64,000 bases of DNA from an uncultured Chitinophagaceae bacterium (lineage in GTDB: Bacteria; Bacteroidota; Bacteroidia; Chitinophagales; Chitinophagaceae): NCBI GenBank assembly GCA_937907395.1, contig CALCII010000011.1, forward strand, positions 434,001 to 498,000, read 5' to 3'. Every line of letters starts with the position of its first letter. The stretch's first letter is position 1. This document shows, piece after piece, positions 1 through 7,802 of this stretch. The notes below the pieces were generated by a model. The model was not told the origin of the DNA. It worked only from the letters and a program-made list of their open reading frames with translations, and ran no database searches. The translations under genes were made by a program, and so were the position numbers.

Positions 1-46
1 TAAAATAATGATGAATCGTTCCTGGTTACAGGAAGTGGGCGAGGCA

Positions 47-529
47 TTATGGTTTTGCCCTGCCAATAAATCTTTCTTTCCCCAAAAGAAAATGGATAGC
101 CCGTTCAATATTTTTTTCTCTTGCTTCTTCTGTTTTTAGTTTAGATAAATATCTGACTATTTCCAATTTTCTTGATGCAGGTAAGTTGTTAAAAACAGCT
201 TTGGCTGCAGGATTTTCATTCAGGGCTTTGGTGAATTTTTCCGGCGTTTTAATTTCTCTGCTTTCAGAATCATAACTAATAGTAATGTCTATCAATTCTC
301 CAATTCGTTGAGGAGAATTTCTCAGCATGGTAGTATTGATGTAAAGGCGCCATTCTCCCAGGTATTTTACTAATGTCTGTTTATAAGGTTTATCATTTAT
401 TGTTCCTGTAATGGGAATATGACCTTTTTCTTTTCCAGCTTGTTTAAACAGCTGATGAAGAATTGCATCAGGAACAAAAACAAATGGATTAACCCCGATA
501 ATATTTAGTTCTGACTTGAAATGAAACAT
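47..529 (-). CDS. DUF1905 / YdeI-OmpD-associated-like protein
   Basis: A 160-residue soluble protein with no signal peptide. The N-terminal half (about residues 15-95) has the small beta-barrel pattern of DUF1905, with motifs such as GHIPITGTIND and YLGEWRLYIN. The C-terminal half (about 100-150) is the helical segment typical of YdeI/OmdA (bacteriocin-protection-like) proteins: AKAVFNNLPASRKLEIVRYL followed by a conserved E-A-R-E-K-N-I-E-R motif. The biochemical role of this family is not established. It starts at ATG 529. It is the first of a run of minus-strand genes separated by repeat-bearing gaps, so it may belong to the accessory region, although related proteins are common in Bacteroidota chromosomes. 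Confidence 0.8.
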   Translation of the reverse strand: MFHFKSELNIIGVNPFVFVPDAILHQLFKQAGKEKGHIPITGTINDKPYKQTLVKYLGEWRLYINTTMLRNSPQRIGELIDITISYDSESREIKTPEKFTKALNENPAAKAVFNNLPASRKLEIVRYLSKLKTEEAREKNIERAIHFLLGKERFIGRAKP

Positions 530-828
530 AGCTCAATACCTTGTGTGTCTTTGTTTGCTTTTAACGGCCGGCTATTGCTACTGGTGGAGAAAAGCAGTTC
601 ATTTACCGGCAATCACAGTTTGATGTTTTATAAAGATAAACAGTAAAATTGTATAACTATAAATACAGCTTGTGCGTAATGACCAGATTATGCCTGAGAA
701 TATACAAGGGAGATTTGATAATAAATGAAATTTCCTTTCAGTGAAATCCGGACACAGTCCGGCGGATTTAATTGGCAACAAGTGATCCTGGGGAACACTT
801 GCGCCAGGGAGGGCCCAGAAAGGGTGCT
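530..828. other. Intergenic gap with repeat copy A
   Basis: About 300 bases with no convincing gene. It holds the first full copy of the 81-bp repeat (727-807). The short reading frames here run through the repeat and change with each copy, so I do not accept them as genes. Confidence 0.6.
727..807. repeat. 81-bp intergenic repeat, copy A
   Basis: One of four copies (others at 1841-1883, 4167-4247 and 4337-4416). The copy has two hairpins. The first is CCGGAC-ACA-GTCCGG at 748-762, inside a wider AAATCCG/CGGATTT inverted repeat. The second is AAGTG/CACTT around an 11-base loop. It is followed by GCGCCAG. A shared sequence, TGCCTGAGAA, lies about 30 bases upstream of this copy and again about 45 bases upstream of copy D. 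It ends about 20 bases from the stop of the next gene. Function unknown; it could be a REP-like element or a recombination site. Confidence 0.75.
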
Positions 829-1677
829 TCACCTCTGTTTAAGAGTGATACCTTTTTCTATTGTGAATAGTCTTTTTGTCTTTAAGAAAAGTTTGCGTAA
901 AAGAGTGGTGTCAGTATTTTTAACTTTGTCCGACTCTGATATATTGTATGGGATGCCTTGTTTCTCTTTGTCATGCAGAAAAGACTTTGCTTTAGTTTGT
1001 AACTCTTCTGGGTAGTCTTTAAGTTCTTTTGGTAGTTGCAAAGCAATCTGATATTTTAATTCAATGTCAGTCGTCTTATAAAATTCTTCAAGAATAGTTT
1101 TAAGTTGCTCATTATAAATAGCCTCTTGTCGTGGATATTCTTTTGCAAAAACATTTTGATCAACCTTAAAGTCATCGTTAAATGATTCCAATTCATAGTC
1201 CCAAAAGAATGTATCATAGCCTTGTTGAACATACTTCTTATTCCCTTCGTGGACAGTCCTTGAATAAACTGTTGGCCGGGCCCAATACAGAACTTTAAGG
1301 ACTGCAATTTTTTTGTCTTTGTCGCCGCCAAGAAATATGTCAAGTAAAATGTTTTGGATGTCAACATAATCAAAAACTCTCCTGCAAGGTTTTACAAAAT
1401 CGTTATTGAAACCAGGGTCTGATTCATTGACTGCAGCTTGAAGCATTGGATTTAACAATTCTGTTGGAAATGTGTCGAGATTGTCAAGTAAATGTGCTAC
1501 AAACCATTTTTTTTCATTGTCGATTAAAAAGCCTTTAAGTGTTGAAATTTCAGTATCGCTAAATCCTTTGAAATGCATACGAAATTGTCGCAATACTTGT
1601 GGTCGCCCATAGTAATTATTCTTGCGAATATTCTCAAGCTGTTTTTGATATACTTCAAAAGTGCGTAGGATGTCCAT
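829..1677 (-). CDS. Hypothetical helical protein
   Basis: A 282-residue protein I do not recognise. It has no signal peptide or membrane segment and is rich in charged and aromatic residues. It appears almost entirely alpha-helical, with a spacing of hydrophobic residues that would fit HEAT- or ARM-like repeats (for example FIDNEKKWFVAHLLDNL and IQNILLDIFLGG), though I cannot confirm a repeat. The C-terminus is lysine/arginine-rich. It starts at ATG 1677. It stands alone between repeat copies A and B, in the same orientation as all other genes of the region, like a cassette. No promoter of the TAnnTTTG type is obvious upstream. Confidence 0.7.
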   Translation of the reverse strand: MDILRTFEVYQKQLENIRKNNYYGRPQVLRQFRMHFKGFSDTEISTLKGFLIDNEKKWFVAHLLDNLDTFPTELLNPMLQAAVNESDPGFNNDFVKPCRRVFDYVDIQNILLDIFLGGDKDKKIAVLKVLYWARPTVYSRTVHEGNKKYVQQGYDTFFWDYELESFNDDFKVDQNVFAKEYPRQEAIYNEQLKTILEEFYKTTDIELKYQIALQLPKELKDYPEELQTKAKSFLHDKEKQGIPYNISESDKVKNTDTTLLRKLFLKTKRLFTIEKGITLKQR

Positions 1678-1840
1678 TAGAATTATGCCTTATGAGCAGT
1701 TGTTACTGATGATGGGAAAATAGTATTCTGTCCACCCGGAACTGCTATCTGGGTTTTGATAAAGTTAAATAGTAAAAGTTAAAGTAGTATGAAAACGGCG
1801 AGTAGCCTCGCCCCAGACTGTGGCTAAATAGAAGAATTGG

Positions 1841-1883
1841 GATTTAATTGGCATCAAGTGATCCTGCGGAACATTTGCGCCAG
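1841..1883. repeat. 81-bp intergenic repeat, partial copy B
   Basis: A 43-bp copy of the right half only, from GATTTAATTGGCATCAAGTG to GCGCCAG. It differs from copies C and D at one base in the CACTT arm (CATTT). The left hairpin (CCGGAC/GTCCGG) is missing. It lies in the gap 1678-1965, which otherwise contains no gene. Confidence 0.7.
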
Positions 1884-1965
1884 AGGGGGCAAGTTATTAC
1901 TTAAGTTCTTTAGAAGCACAAGGCTACAAGCTTGCACGTCAGCACGCCCGAACGCAAAACCCGTG

Positions 1966-3021
1966 TTAGTAGCTTTTTTTCCGGTTAATATTTTTTATGT
2001 AATTAATTGTTTTTGTTGAAAATTTATACGGTTTATCCTTGTCTAAACTTGCTGCTTTATTGTAAAGAATAACAAATTTAATTGGGCCATCTATATTTTT
2101 TATGAGTTCATTTTTGAATCCATTCCGGTCAATGATAGTCGCCATATAACAACCTGGAATGTGTCCTGACATTGGAACAATATTTTGCAAATCGGGTTTA
2201 CTAATTTGTTTTGAATTGTCTATATGTGCGATTATACTTGTGTCAAGAGTTGTTAACATACTTTTACCATTTTCCATCATATACTCATAATATGCCAAAT
2301 CCTCTGGGCACTCTCTTAACGCAGTGTATTTTTTATCTATTAAATCGGCACTACCTTCATTCAAGATAAGTGTCAAGGCTTCATAAAGGTATTTGTCCTT
2401 AATATTTGTTGTTGTTTTGTTTTTTCTAATGATGTGATGTATTTCGTGTCCACCTAATACTCCATATTTTAGTTTATCAAAATGGTATGCTCCATATAAA
2501 GTAAAAACCAAGTCCGTACCTTCAGCAATAGCATCGTTCATTAATGGAATAAAATATATAGTTGTATTTTTTGCTTTTGTCCACATTTTTCGTGGCAACA
2601 TTTGATTACAGTTCAGATATAAACTGTCAACATATTCAGCATTGTCTGTTTGTATTTTTTTATAGTAATTTTTTAATTCTAATTCCTGAATTTTGTAGTT
2701 ATTAAAAACCCAAAGAATAAAATATTTTTCTCTATTCTTTAATCTTTGATTTAGCAAACTATCATATTTTGGCATATATACATACTCCAAATATTTACGA
2801 TAAATTTCTAATGTTGATTCGTCAAGTGCATTGTTTTTGATGTAAAGTTGAATTCCTTTATTAGACAATAAATTCTTCCAAGATTGTTGCGATAGCGGTA
2901 TATTTTGTCTTAGGCTGTCTGTAATTGAAAAGTATTTTTCCAATGCGTCAAAATTCAATTTCTGACCAAAAGTGGTAAATGAAAAGAGTAAAAAAAATGA
3001 TAATGTTAATTTTTGTCTCAT
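1966..3021 (-). CDS. Secreted gluzincin-type zinc metallopeptidase (DUF5700-like)
   Basis: A 351-residue protein with a clear signal peptide (residues 1-19, ending TTFGQ). The likely catalytic site is GGHEIHHII, an HExxH zinc motif. About 30 residues later NEGSAD could give the third zinc ligand (Glu), the arrangement of gluzincins and of the family Pfam calls DUF5700, a putative zinc-dependent peptidase. The N-terminal 150 residues are helical and charged. It is probably periplasmic or surface-exposed; the substrate is unknown. It starts at ATG 3021. It is a single gene between two repeat-rich gaps with no partner. Assignment to the peptidase superfamily rests on the motif pair; the family name is from memory. 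Confidence 0.7.
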   Translation of the reverse strand: MRQKLTLSFFLLFSFTTFGQKLNFDALEKYFSITDSLRQNIPLSQQSWKNLLSNKGIQLYIKNNALDESTLEIYRKYLEYVYMPKYDSLLNQRLKNREKYFILWVFNNYKIQELELKNYYKKIQTDNAEYVDSLYLNCNQMLPRKMWTKAKNTTIYFIPLMNDAIAEGTDLVFTLYGAYHFDKLKYGVLGGHEIHHIIRKNKTTTNIKDKYLYEALTLILNEGSADLIDKKYTALRECPEDLAYYEYMMENGKSMLTTLDTSIIAHIDNSKQISKPDLQNIVPMSGHIPGCYMATIIDRNGFKNELIKNIDGPIKFVILYNKAASLDKDKPYKFSTKTINYIKNINRKKSY

Positions 3022-3272
3022 AATCGTTGAGTGTGTTACAAAATTGCTACTAACGTTCCATGGCTTTGAGGTCGGTGGGGGAATTTCTATTCGTCGCCCC
3101 CGGCGACGTAAGCCCGATTGAAATTATGTTGTTGAAGTTAAGTGCAAAAGCTTAATTGAAAAACGTCGGCCCCTGAATTGGAGCCAAATAGTAGCACAAC
3201 AGATGACGGACGCTTTGCGTCCAGCCCCACTGCCGCAAAACCTCATGTAAGCAGCAGTACTTCTTTGTCACG
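3022..3272. other. Intergenic gap with cassette-like ends
   Basis: The left end (3048-3058, GCTACTAACGT) and the right end (3247-3255, GTAAGCAGC) are imperfect inverted copies of each other. The gap also contains the 18-bp block TATGTTGTTGAAGTTAAG (3125-3142), which recurs at 4047-4064. No gene seen. Confidence 0.5.
3125..3142. repeat. 18-bp direct repeat, copy 1
   Basis: TATGTTGTTGAAGTTAAG is identical at 4047-4064. The similarity continues imperfectly for about 30 bases, to AAACGTCGGCCC here and AAACGTCCAGCCC there. It lies between accessory genes. Confidence 0.75.
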
Positions 3273-3950
3273 TTAATAAATTTGTCCTTTTGCTTTTAAC
3301 CAAACAATATCTAACCCAGTAGCTTGTCTAATTTTTTCTAATTCTTCAGATGTGCAATAGCCAAGAACAAAGTCTTGACCGCCTGTATTGAAGAATGTAA
3401 ACTTTGCTTTAGTTTTATACTTGTCAGTCAACTCGTGAACTTTGTCAAACAAATTGCCATCTGCCCAATCATTGTCAACTTTTAAGTCCCACTTATAATT
3501 TTCACCTTTGCATTTAAAAGATACCCAAGCTTTGCCTTCATTTATGTCAACATAGTCTTTGATGTCTTCAAAAACTAAATCACCATTTGTGATGCGACTA
3601 ATGTTCTTCATTATTTCAACGTAAGCTCCGTGGTCTTCGATTGCTTCCAAATCAAAGTCCCAAACTTTGTTGGTTAGTGGCGTCCACGGTTCTCTTTCAA
3701 TTGTCTGACCAAGAGTTTGATACATTAAATGATAAGGTAAATCTTCAAACTCTTTGTGTCCGCTTGGCCAACGATTAATGTCTGATGTGTCGATGCCAGG
3801 ATTTAGCATAAAACCAAGCTGCTTGAATGTTTCAAGCTGTTGTTCAAATGTCGGCTTGTTTTTATTTAAAGGTTGTGTCTTGCCATGATTGTTGTCACAG
3901 CCAAACAAGCCTAAAAGTCCTGCTAAAAGTCCCATGAATATTTTTTGCAT
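3273..3950 (-). CDS. Orphan lipoprotein of unknown function
   Basis: I start this gene at the ATG at 3950, giving 225 residues, because the protein then begins with a lipoprotein signal: M-Q-K, a leucine/glycine-rich stretch, then a cysteine at residue 18 in GLFGCDNN. The frame stays open upstream to 4067, but that part is encoded by the intergenic repeat at 4047-4064 and is unlikely to be translated. The mature protein is acidic and aromatic, with the motifs WPSGHKEFEDLPYHL and GQDFVLGYC. I recognise no family. It would be anchored to the periplasmic or outer membrane. It is a single gene with no visible operon partner. Confidence 0.65.
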   Translation of the reverse strand: MQKIFMGLLAGLLGLFGCDNNHGKTQPLNKNKPTFEQQLETFKQLGFMLNPGIDTSDINRWPSGHKEFEDLPYHLMYQTLGQTIEREPWTPLTNKVWDFDLEAIEDHGAYVEIMKNISRITNGDLVFEDIKDYVDINEGKAWVSFKCKGENYKWDLKVDNDWADGNLFDKVHELTDKYKTKAKFTFFNTGGQDFVLGYCTSEELEKIRQATGLDIVWLKAKGQIY

Positions 3951-4046
3951 TAGTAGGGTGTCAGTGTATTGCTGCTTACGTTCGAGTATTTGCGAAGGCA
4001 GGGAATTCATTGATTGTCCAGCCCGGTACAAATGCCCATTTGAAAA

Positions 4047-4064
4047 TATGTTGTTGAAGTTAAG
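4047..4064. repeat. 18-bp direct repeat, copy 2
   Basis: Identical to 3125-3142 (TATGTTGTTGAAGTTAAG), in the same orientation. Confidence 0.75.
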
Positions 4065-4166
4065 CACTAAAGTTGAACAATAAACGTCCAGCCCGAACTG
4101 CTGCTGAGCGGATTGGCTGAGACCAGAGTGGGGCTAAGAAAGTGGGAGGGAGATTTGATAGTAAAT

Positions 4167-4247
4167 GAAATTTCTATTCTGTGAAATCCGGACACAGTTT
4201 GGCTGATTTAATTGGCATCAAGTGATCCTGCGGAACACTTGCGCCAG
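4167..4247. repeat. 81-bp intergenic repeat, copy C
   Basis: A full-length copy in the same orientation as copy A. The left hairpin is decayed (CCGGACACAGTTTGG), while the right AAGTG/CACTT hairpin is intact. Confidence 0.75.
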
Positions 4248-4336
4248 AGGGGAATTCATTACTGCGAAACGGTGGCCAGACAATGCCTGAGAAGAAGGAT
4301 TGGTTCGTGAAGACACGAATCAGGGCAAAGGTAATC

Positions 4337-4416
4337 GAATTTCCTTTCTGTGAAATCCGGACACAGTCCGGCGGATTTAATTGGCATCAAGTGATCCTGC
4401 GGAACACTTGCGCCAG
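4337..4416. repeat. 81-bp intergenic repeat, copy D
   Basis: A full-length copy (one base shorter) with both hairpins intact, 89 bases downstream of copy C. It is preceded by the TGCCTGAGAA sequence also seen before copy A. Confidence 0.75.
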
Positions 4417-4461
4417 AGGGGACTAAAGTTGATTTGAAAAACTGAACTTGAATTTAAGCAC

Positions 4462-4690
4462 TGCACCCCGCATGACGCCAAACCCATGTTACCACCAGTG
4501 CTTCCTTGTATGCCGTGGTTTGTCAGTCTATTTGTTGCTGTCATTTTCATTGTCTTTTTGTCGTGCGGTGGACATTTTTTAAAATTTCTTTTTTCCTTGC
4601 GGTGGATTTGCAAGCTCTTTGACAAAGCTTTGGTTGTAGCGTTGGCTTGTGCGGCTTTGGTAATGTGCTTGCAAAATGGGTTGACTCATT
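4462..4690. repeat. Left member of inverted repeat flanking the GTPase operon
   Basis: The segment shares, in inverted orientation, a 21-bp perfect block (4573-4593 against 11008-11028, reverse complement containing AAAGAAATTTTAAAAAATG). It also shares a 15-bp block with one mismatch (4488-4502 against 11173-11187, AGCACTGGTGGTAAC versus AGCATTGGTGGTAAC). The sequence between the blocks is less alike, and the blocks are in different order and spacing, so this is a decayed or mosaic inverted repeat. Confidence 0.55.
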
Positions 4691-7600
4691 ATTCGTATGT
4701 CTTTAAAATTAACCAAAATGCAAACGCGGCTGCAGTTGCAGATGCAAAACCTTTAGCATTTGCCGGTCGCTTGTCCTCATTTTTATTCTTCCCTTTTTTT
4801 GAAGATTGTTCAATTACATCCGAAATCCCTCGAACTACAGCGATTAAAATGTTGCTTGTTTCTCTACCTTGCCTATTTGCTGCTTTACCAAACCCAAAAC
4901 CTTCCATCTCAACCGCTGAAGTGTCATTAAAATGTTCGTGTAATATCTTTCCAATTTGAGAATCATAATGTTCAACGACCTGTTCTCCTGAAGCAATAAT
5001 TCCGAGGTCAGCTTTCACATCTTTATTCCAAGTCCCTTTAATTAAAACTTTCCAGTCATCTTTATTTCTTTCCTTTTTCGCTTTTTCCAAGAGAGAATAT
5101 GACATGAGTGCATTATCTGGTCTTGAAAGAAATGATTCTTTTTCCGACTTACCACCTTCGTATGAGTAAACTTTCTCGGGAAAAATAACATCACCCACAG
5201 AAAAATCTTTAGGTTTCCTTGAACCTGCTATTCCTACAAAAAGAATCATATCAGGTTTGAAATACTGAATTGCTCTTTCTGTTTCTTGAGCAGCATTTGT
5301 ATTTTTTGCTCCACATTCCCGAATTACAACTTTAGCAATTTCTTTATGGTTGAATTGAAACAGACCTGCCTCATAAGTAGTATCATTTCTGTCCGCATCA
5401 ACTGTTTCATTCAGATGTGCACGAACAGCCCTATACTCTTCTTTGATGGCTGTTAGAATAACCACGGTTGGTAAGTTTGCTCGTAAAGATTCTTCCTTTG
5501 ACAAAACAGGAATAGAAGAGGAATGTAAAGGTTTAGACGGCTGAGAACCAAAACTCCAAATAGATTCCAACCAATTAAGACTTACAAGGTCTTGGCAAAG
5601 TAAATAAGCAGCAGTGAATGAAGGATTATACCTTGCCTTATCGTAAATACTTCTTGCAGTTTTTTTAAAATTGTTGTTGGTAACCAACTCACCAAGTTTC
5701 GTTGCCTGTTCATCCGAAATGGTTCCTTTGTAATTGGCAATGTAATCAGAAAGAAAGTTGTCTTTAAGAGTGGTAAAACTTGAAAATACAGTTAATACTG
5801 GCTCAATATTATTTCTGTTTTCACTCAAGAAGTTGGTCATAAATGAATCGGAAGTAATTATTTCTATTATTTCTGATTCAATAGTTTTCGGTCTTAACTT
5901 TCCTGTCAGTAAATTTTTTATAACACTTTTTGTGGTGGCTGCAAGGAATTTTTGTTTATGAGTGGTGTTGATTATTCCCCAAACTTTGCTTCTGTTTTTG
6001 TAATCTACTAAATCAGAAAAAGGAGAATCAGCAATTAAACCTATAATTGAGTCGTTTATATTTTTACCTTCTGCAACCAAATTTAAAACGGAAGAAACTA
6101 TTTTAGATTCACTACCAACCAAACCTGCAAAAACTTTTCGGGTTTTGAGAACAAAGGATGTCCAGATGTCAAGCCAAGAAGAAATTGACAAATCTAGGTC
6201 TTTCAATAGTGCTGTGTTCTTTTCAATAGCTTCCACTGATAACTCAACAAGTTTTGGGTCATTTAATCTTACGGTTAAAGCAATAAGTTCTTCAGGGGTC
6301 AGCTTTTCAACTAGATATTTTAAACCAAAAGAATTTGCAAGTGTTAATTTATCTTCAATTTGAAGTTGAATTTCAATAGATTTTTCAAGAGTAAATTGTT
6401 TTAATAAAATGTCTGCATGTAGTAAATAAAAATGATTTGTTCGGGCAAAGGAAGTAAGAGAAATACAAGTTTTATCTCGTAGTTTATTAGGAATACCCTT
6501 TCTAAGTATTGCATCGCAACCATGTATTGGTAAAATCAACGAGAGCAAACTTTTTGTGGTGGCTTCCCCAAAATTAAGCAACTGCCATATGTTGTTTAGT
6601 GAAACAAAGCTTTGTTTTCTGAATTCATTGCTAACGGACTCTTTTATAGTCTGATGCCACCAATTTTGACCACTATCAGTTATGGCAATGTCAATAAGTT
6701 CTGATAGTTCCTGAAATTGTTTTTGGTTTGGGTTCTCAAGTTCACTTTTAAAAAAAGCAGAAATAATTACTTTACCCTTTTCTTCCCCGTTTTCAAATGC
6801 AGACCAGTCAATGTTTCTCAGTGCTTTAAGATTGCTGTCTTTCTTATCTGCTATGAGAGTTGCAAGTCGGTCAAGATATTTTTCCTTAATTTTTTTCCCA
6901 TCATTTGATGAAGGAGAAATCTTTGCTAATACCCGAATGTCTTGTCGCAAAATGTTTGCATCCTCAACTTTATCTATTGAACTGTAATTGGCAAAAATCT
7001 TTTCATATTGACCGTAACTTTGAACTTCAGATAAGTTAGCGTTAAGCTCTATCAAGAAATTGTAAAATGGATTTTCGTTTATGTGTCCAAGAAACAATGC
7101 CTCAGAATGCGAACTGATTTCAACCACTGTTTGGTTTTCTCCCTGAATTATTTTCTGACCTTGCCATTTGGGAAGAAAATCTTTTTGTATGGAAACAATT
7201 GTCAAGTCTTTGACACTCTCAATATCTGATAGAGTGAAACTCGTTCTGAACTTTATTTTCTTTCTTGATAATGTATTTGGTGAATTCCAAATTACTTGAA
7301 GTGCATTAGTGAAAGCTGAAATGTCGCCAGTAAATAGAATTGGATTTACACTAGAAGTAAACGCAGAAATTGTTTCCTGAATGTATTTTGGTTGTTGTTT
7401 ACTTGGTGAATTGGCAACGGAATCAGTTATTTCAAAATGAAATTCTTGTAGCTCATAATTTTTGCTTTCAGTGGATTCAACAAAATGCGAAAAAACATTT
7501 TCTAATTTGCTGATGTGAATTATGTCTTCTAAGTTCAAGATAAGGACATGAGTGAAGACCATGCCTGCCCTTGTAGCAGATATGTCTGGAAAAGTTTTTG

Positions 7601-7802
7601 TAAAAACATAGTAATTTGAAAATGGGCTTCCTGAGATATAGGGAGAAAGCATAAATCCAGGTGGGAGTGCTGCTGGTCTATCAGTAAATGCAATAAGGAA
7701 CGAAATTAAATCAGGGTCTTTCAGTGTTTGTTTAATACAAGAATGTGCCCTATTTACTTCGCCATAAAATGCCTGATGAATCGTGATGTTATTAGTTGCC
7801 AA
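4689..7802 (-). CDS. GTPase-associated protein (GAP1-N1-like) with C-terminal nucleoside phosphorylase/nucleosidase effector domain
   Basis: A 1037-residue cytosolic protein and the last gene of the operon. Residues 1-140 match the GTPase-associated N-terminal pattern I know as GAP1-N1 (IHQAFYGEVNRAH near the start, then a region with ATRAGMVFTHVLIL). Residues 150-770 are a long helical middle region. Residues 777-1037 form a complete PNP/UDP phosphorylase or MTA/SAH nucleosidase-type domain: TAIKEEYRAV, GIAG (867-870), VEMEG (964-968) and RGISD with its catalytic-type Asp at 995. All expected active-site motifs are present, so it is probably an active nucleotide- or nucleoside-cleaving effector. 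The frame has no ATG near the domain start; the likely start is TTG at 7802, overlapping the upstream gene by 11 bases. The substrate is inferred, not shown. Confidence 0.8.
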   Translation of the reverse strand: MATNNITIHQAFYGEVNRAHSCIKQTLKDPDLISFLIAFTDRPAALPPGFMLSPYISGSPFSNYYVFTKTFPDISATRAGMVFTHVLILNLEDIIHISKLENVFSHFVESTESKNYELQEFHFEITDSVANSPSKQQPKYIQETISAFTSSVNPILFTGDISAFTNALQVIWNSPNTLSRKKIKFRTSFTLSDIESVKDLTIVSIQKDFLPKWQGQKIIQGENQTVVEISSHSEALFLGHINENPFYNFLIELNANLSEVQSYGQYEKIFANYSSIDKVEDANILRQDIRVLAKISPSSNDGKKIKEKYLDRLATLIADKKDSNLKALRNIDWSAFENGEEKGKVIISAFFKSELENPNQKQFQELSELIDIAITDSGQNWWHQTIKESVSNEFRKQSFVSLNNIWQLLNFGEATTKSLLSLILPIHGCDAILRKGIPNKLRDKTCISLTSFARTNHFYLLHADILLKQFTLEKSIEIQLQIEDKLTLANSFGLKYLVEKLTPEELIALTVRLNDPKLVELSVEAIEKNTALLKDLDLSISSWLDIWTSFVLKTRKVFAGLVGSESKIVSSVLNLVAEGKNINDSIIGLIADSPFSDLVDYKNRSKVWGIINTTHKQKFLAATTKSVIKNLLTGKLRPKTIESEIIEIITSDSFMTNFLSENRNNIEPVLTVFSSFTTLKDNFLSDYIANYKGTISDEQATKLGELVTNNNFKKTARSIYDKARYNPSFTAAYLLCQDLVSLNWLESIWSFGSQPSKPLHSSSIPVLSKEESLRANLPTVVILTAIKEEYRAVRAHLNETVDADRNDTTYEAGLFQFNHKEIAKVVIRECGAKNTNAAQETERAIQYFKPDMILFVGIAGSRKPKDFSVGDVIFPEKVYSYEGGKSEKESFLSRPDNALMSYSLLEKAKKERNKDDWKVLIKGTWNKDVKADLGIIASGEQVVEHYDSQIGKILHEHFNDTSAVEMEGFGFGKAANRQGRETSNILIAVVRGISDVIEQSSKKGKNKNEDKRPANAKGFASATAAAFAFWLILKTYE

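Larger units (their letters stand above)
3951..4688. other. 738-bp repeat-rich intergenic region
   Basis: No convincing gene. It holds the second copy of the 18-bp direct repeat (4047-4064), full copies C and D of the 81-bp repeat, a hairpin TTCGTG-AAGA-CACGAA just before copy D, and the left member (about 4462-4690) of an inverted pair that flanks the GTPase operon. Frames open here on either strand run through the repeats and are rejected. Confidence 0.6.

Noticed and set aside
725..1015. Plus-strand reading frame across repeat copy A and the 3' end of the 282-residue gene
   Set aside because: Its N-terminal part is the translated 81-bp repeat, and the rest is antisense to a better gene.
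1837..2019. Plus-strand frame with a peptide resembling that of repeat copy A
   Set aside because: The likeness arises because both are translations of the same non-coding repeat; it overlaps the peptidase gene antisense.
3951..4067. N-terminal extension of the orphan lipoprotein
   Set aside because: Would place 39 repeat-encoded residues ahead of a clear lipoprotein signal; the ATG at 3950 gives a sensible protein.
1678..4520. Firm annotation of attC sites
   Set aside because: The boundary motifs are suggestive but do not match the classical core boxes, and no integrase gene is in the window, so this is reported only as a hypothesis.
4486..4959. Plus-strand frame of 157 codons with hydrophobic N-terminus
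   Set aside because: It runs through the flanking repeat and antisense into the effector gene; no family likeness.
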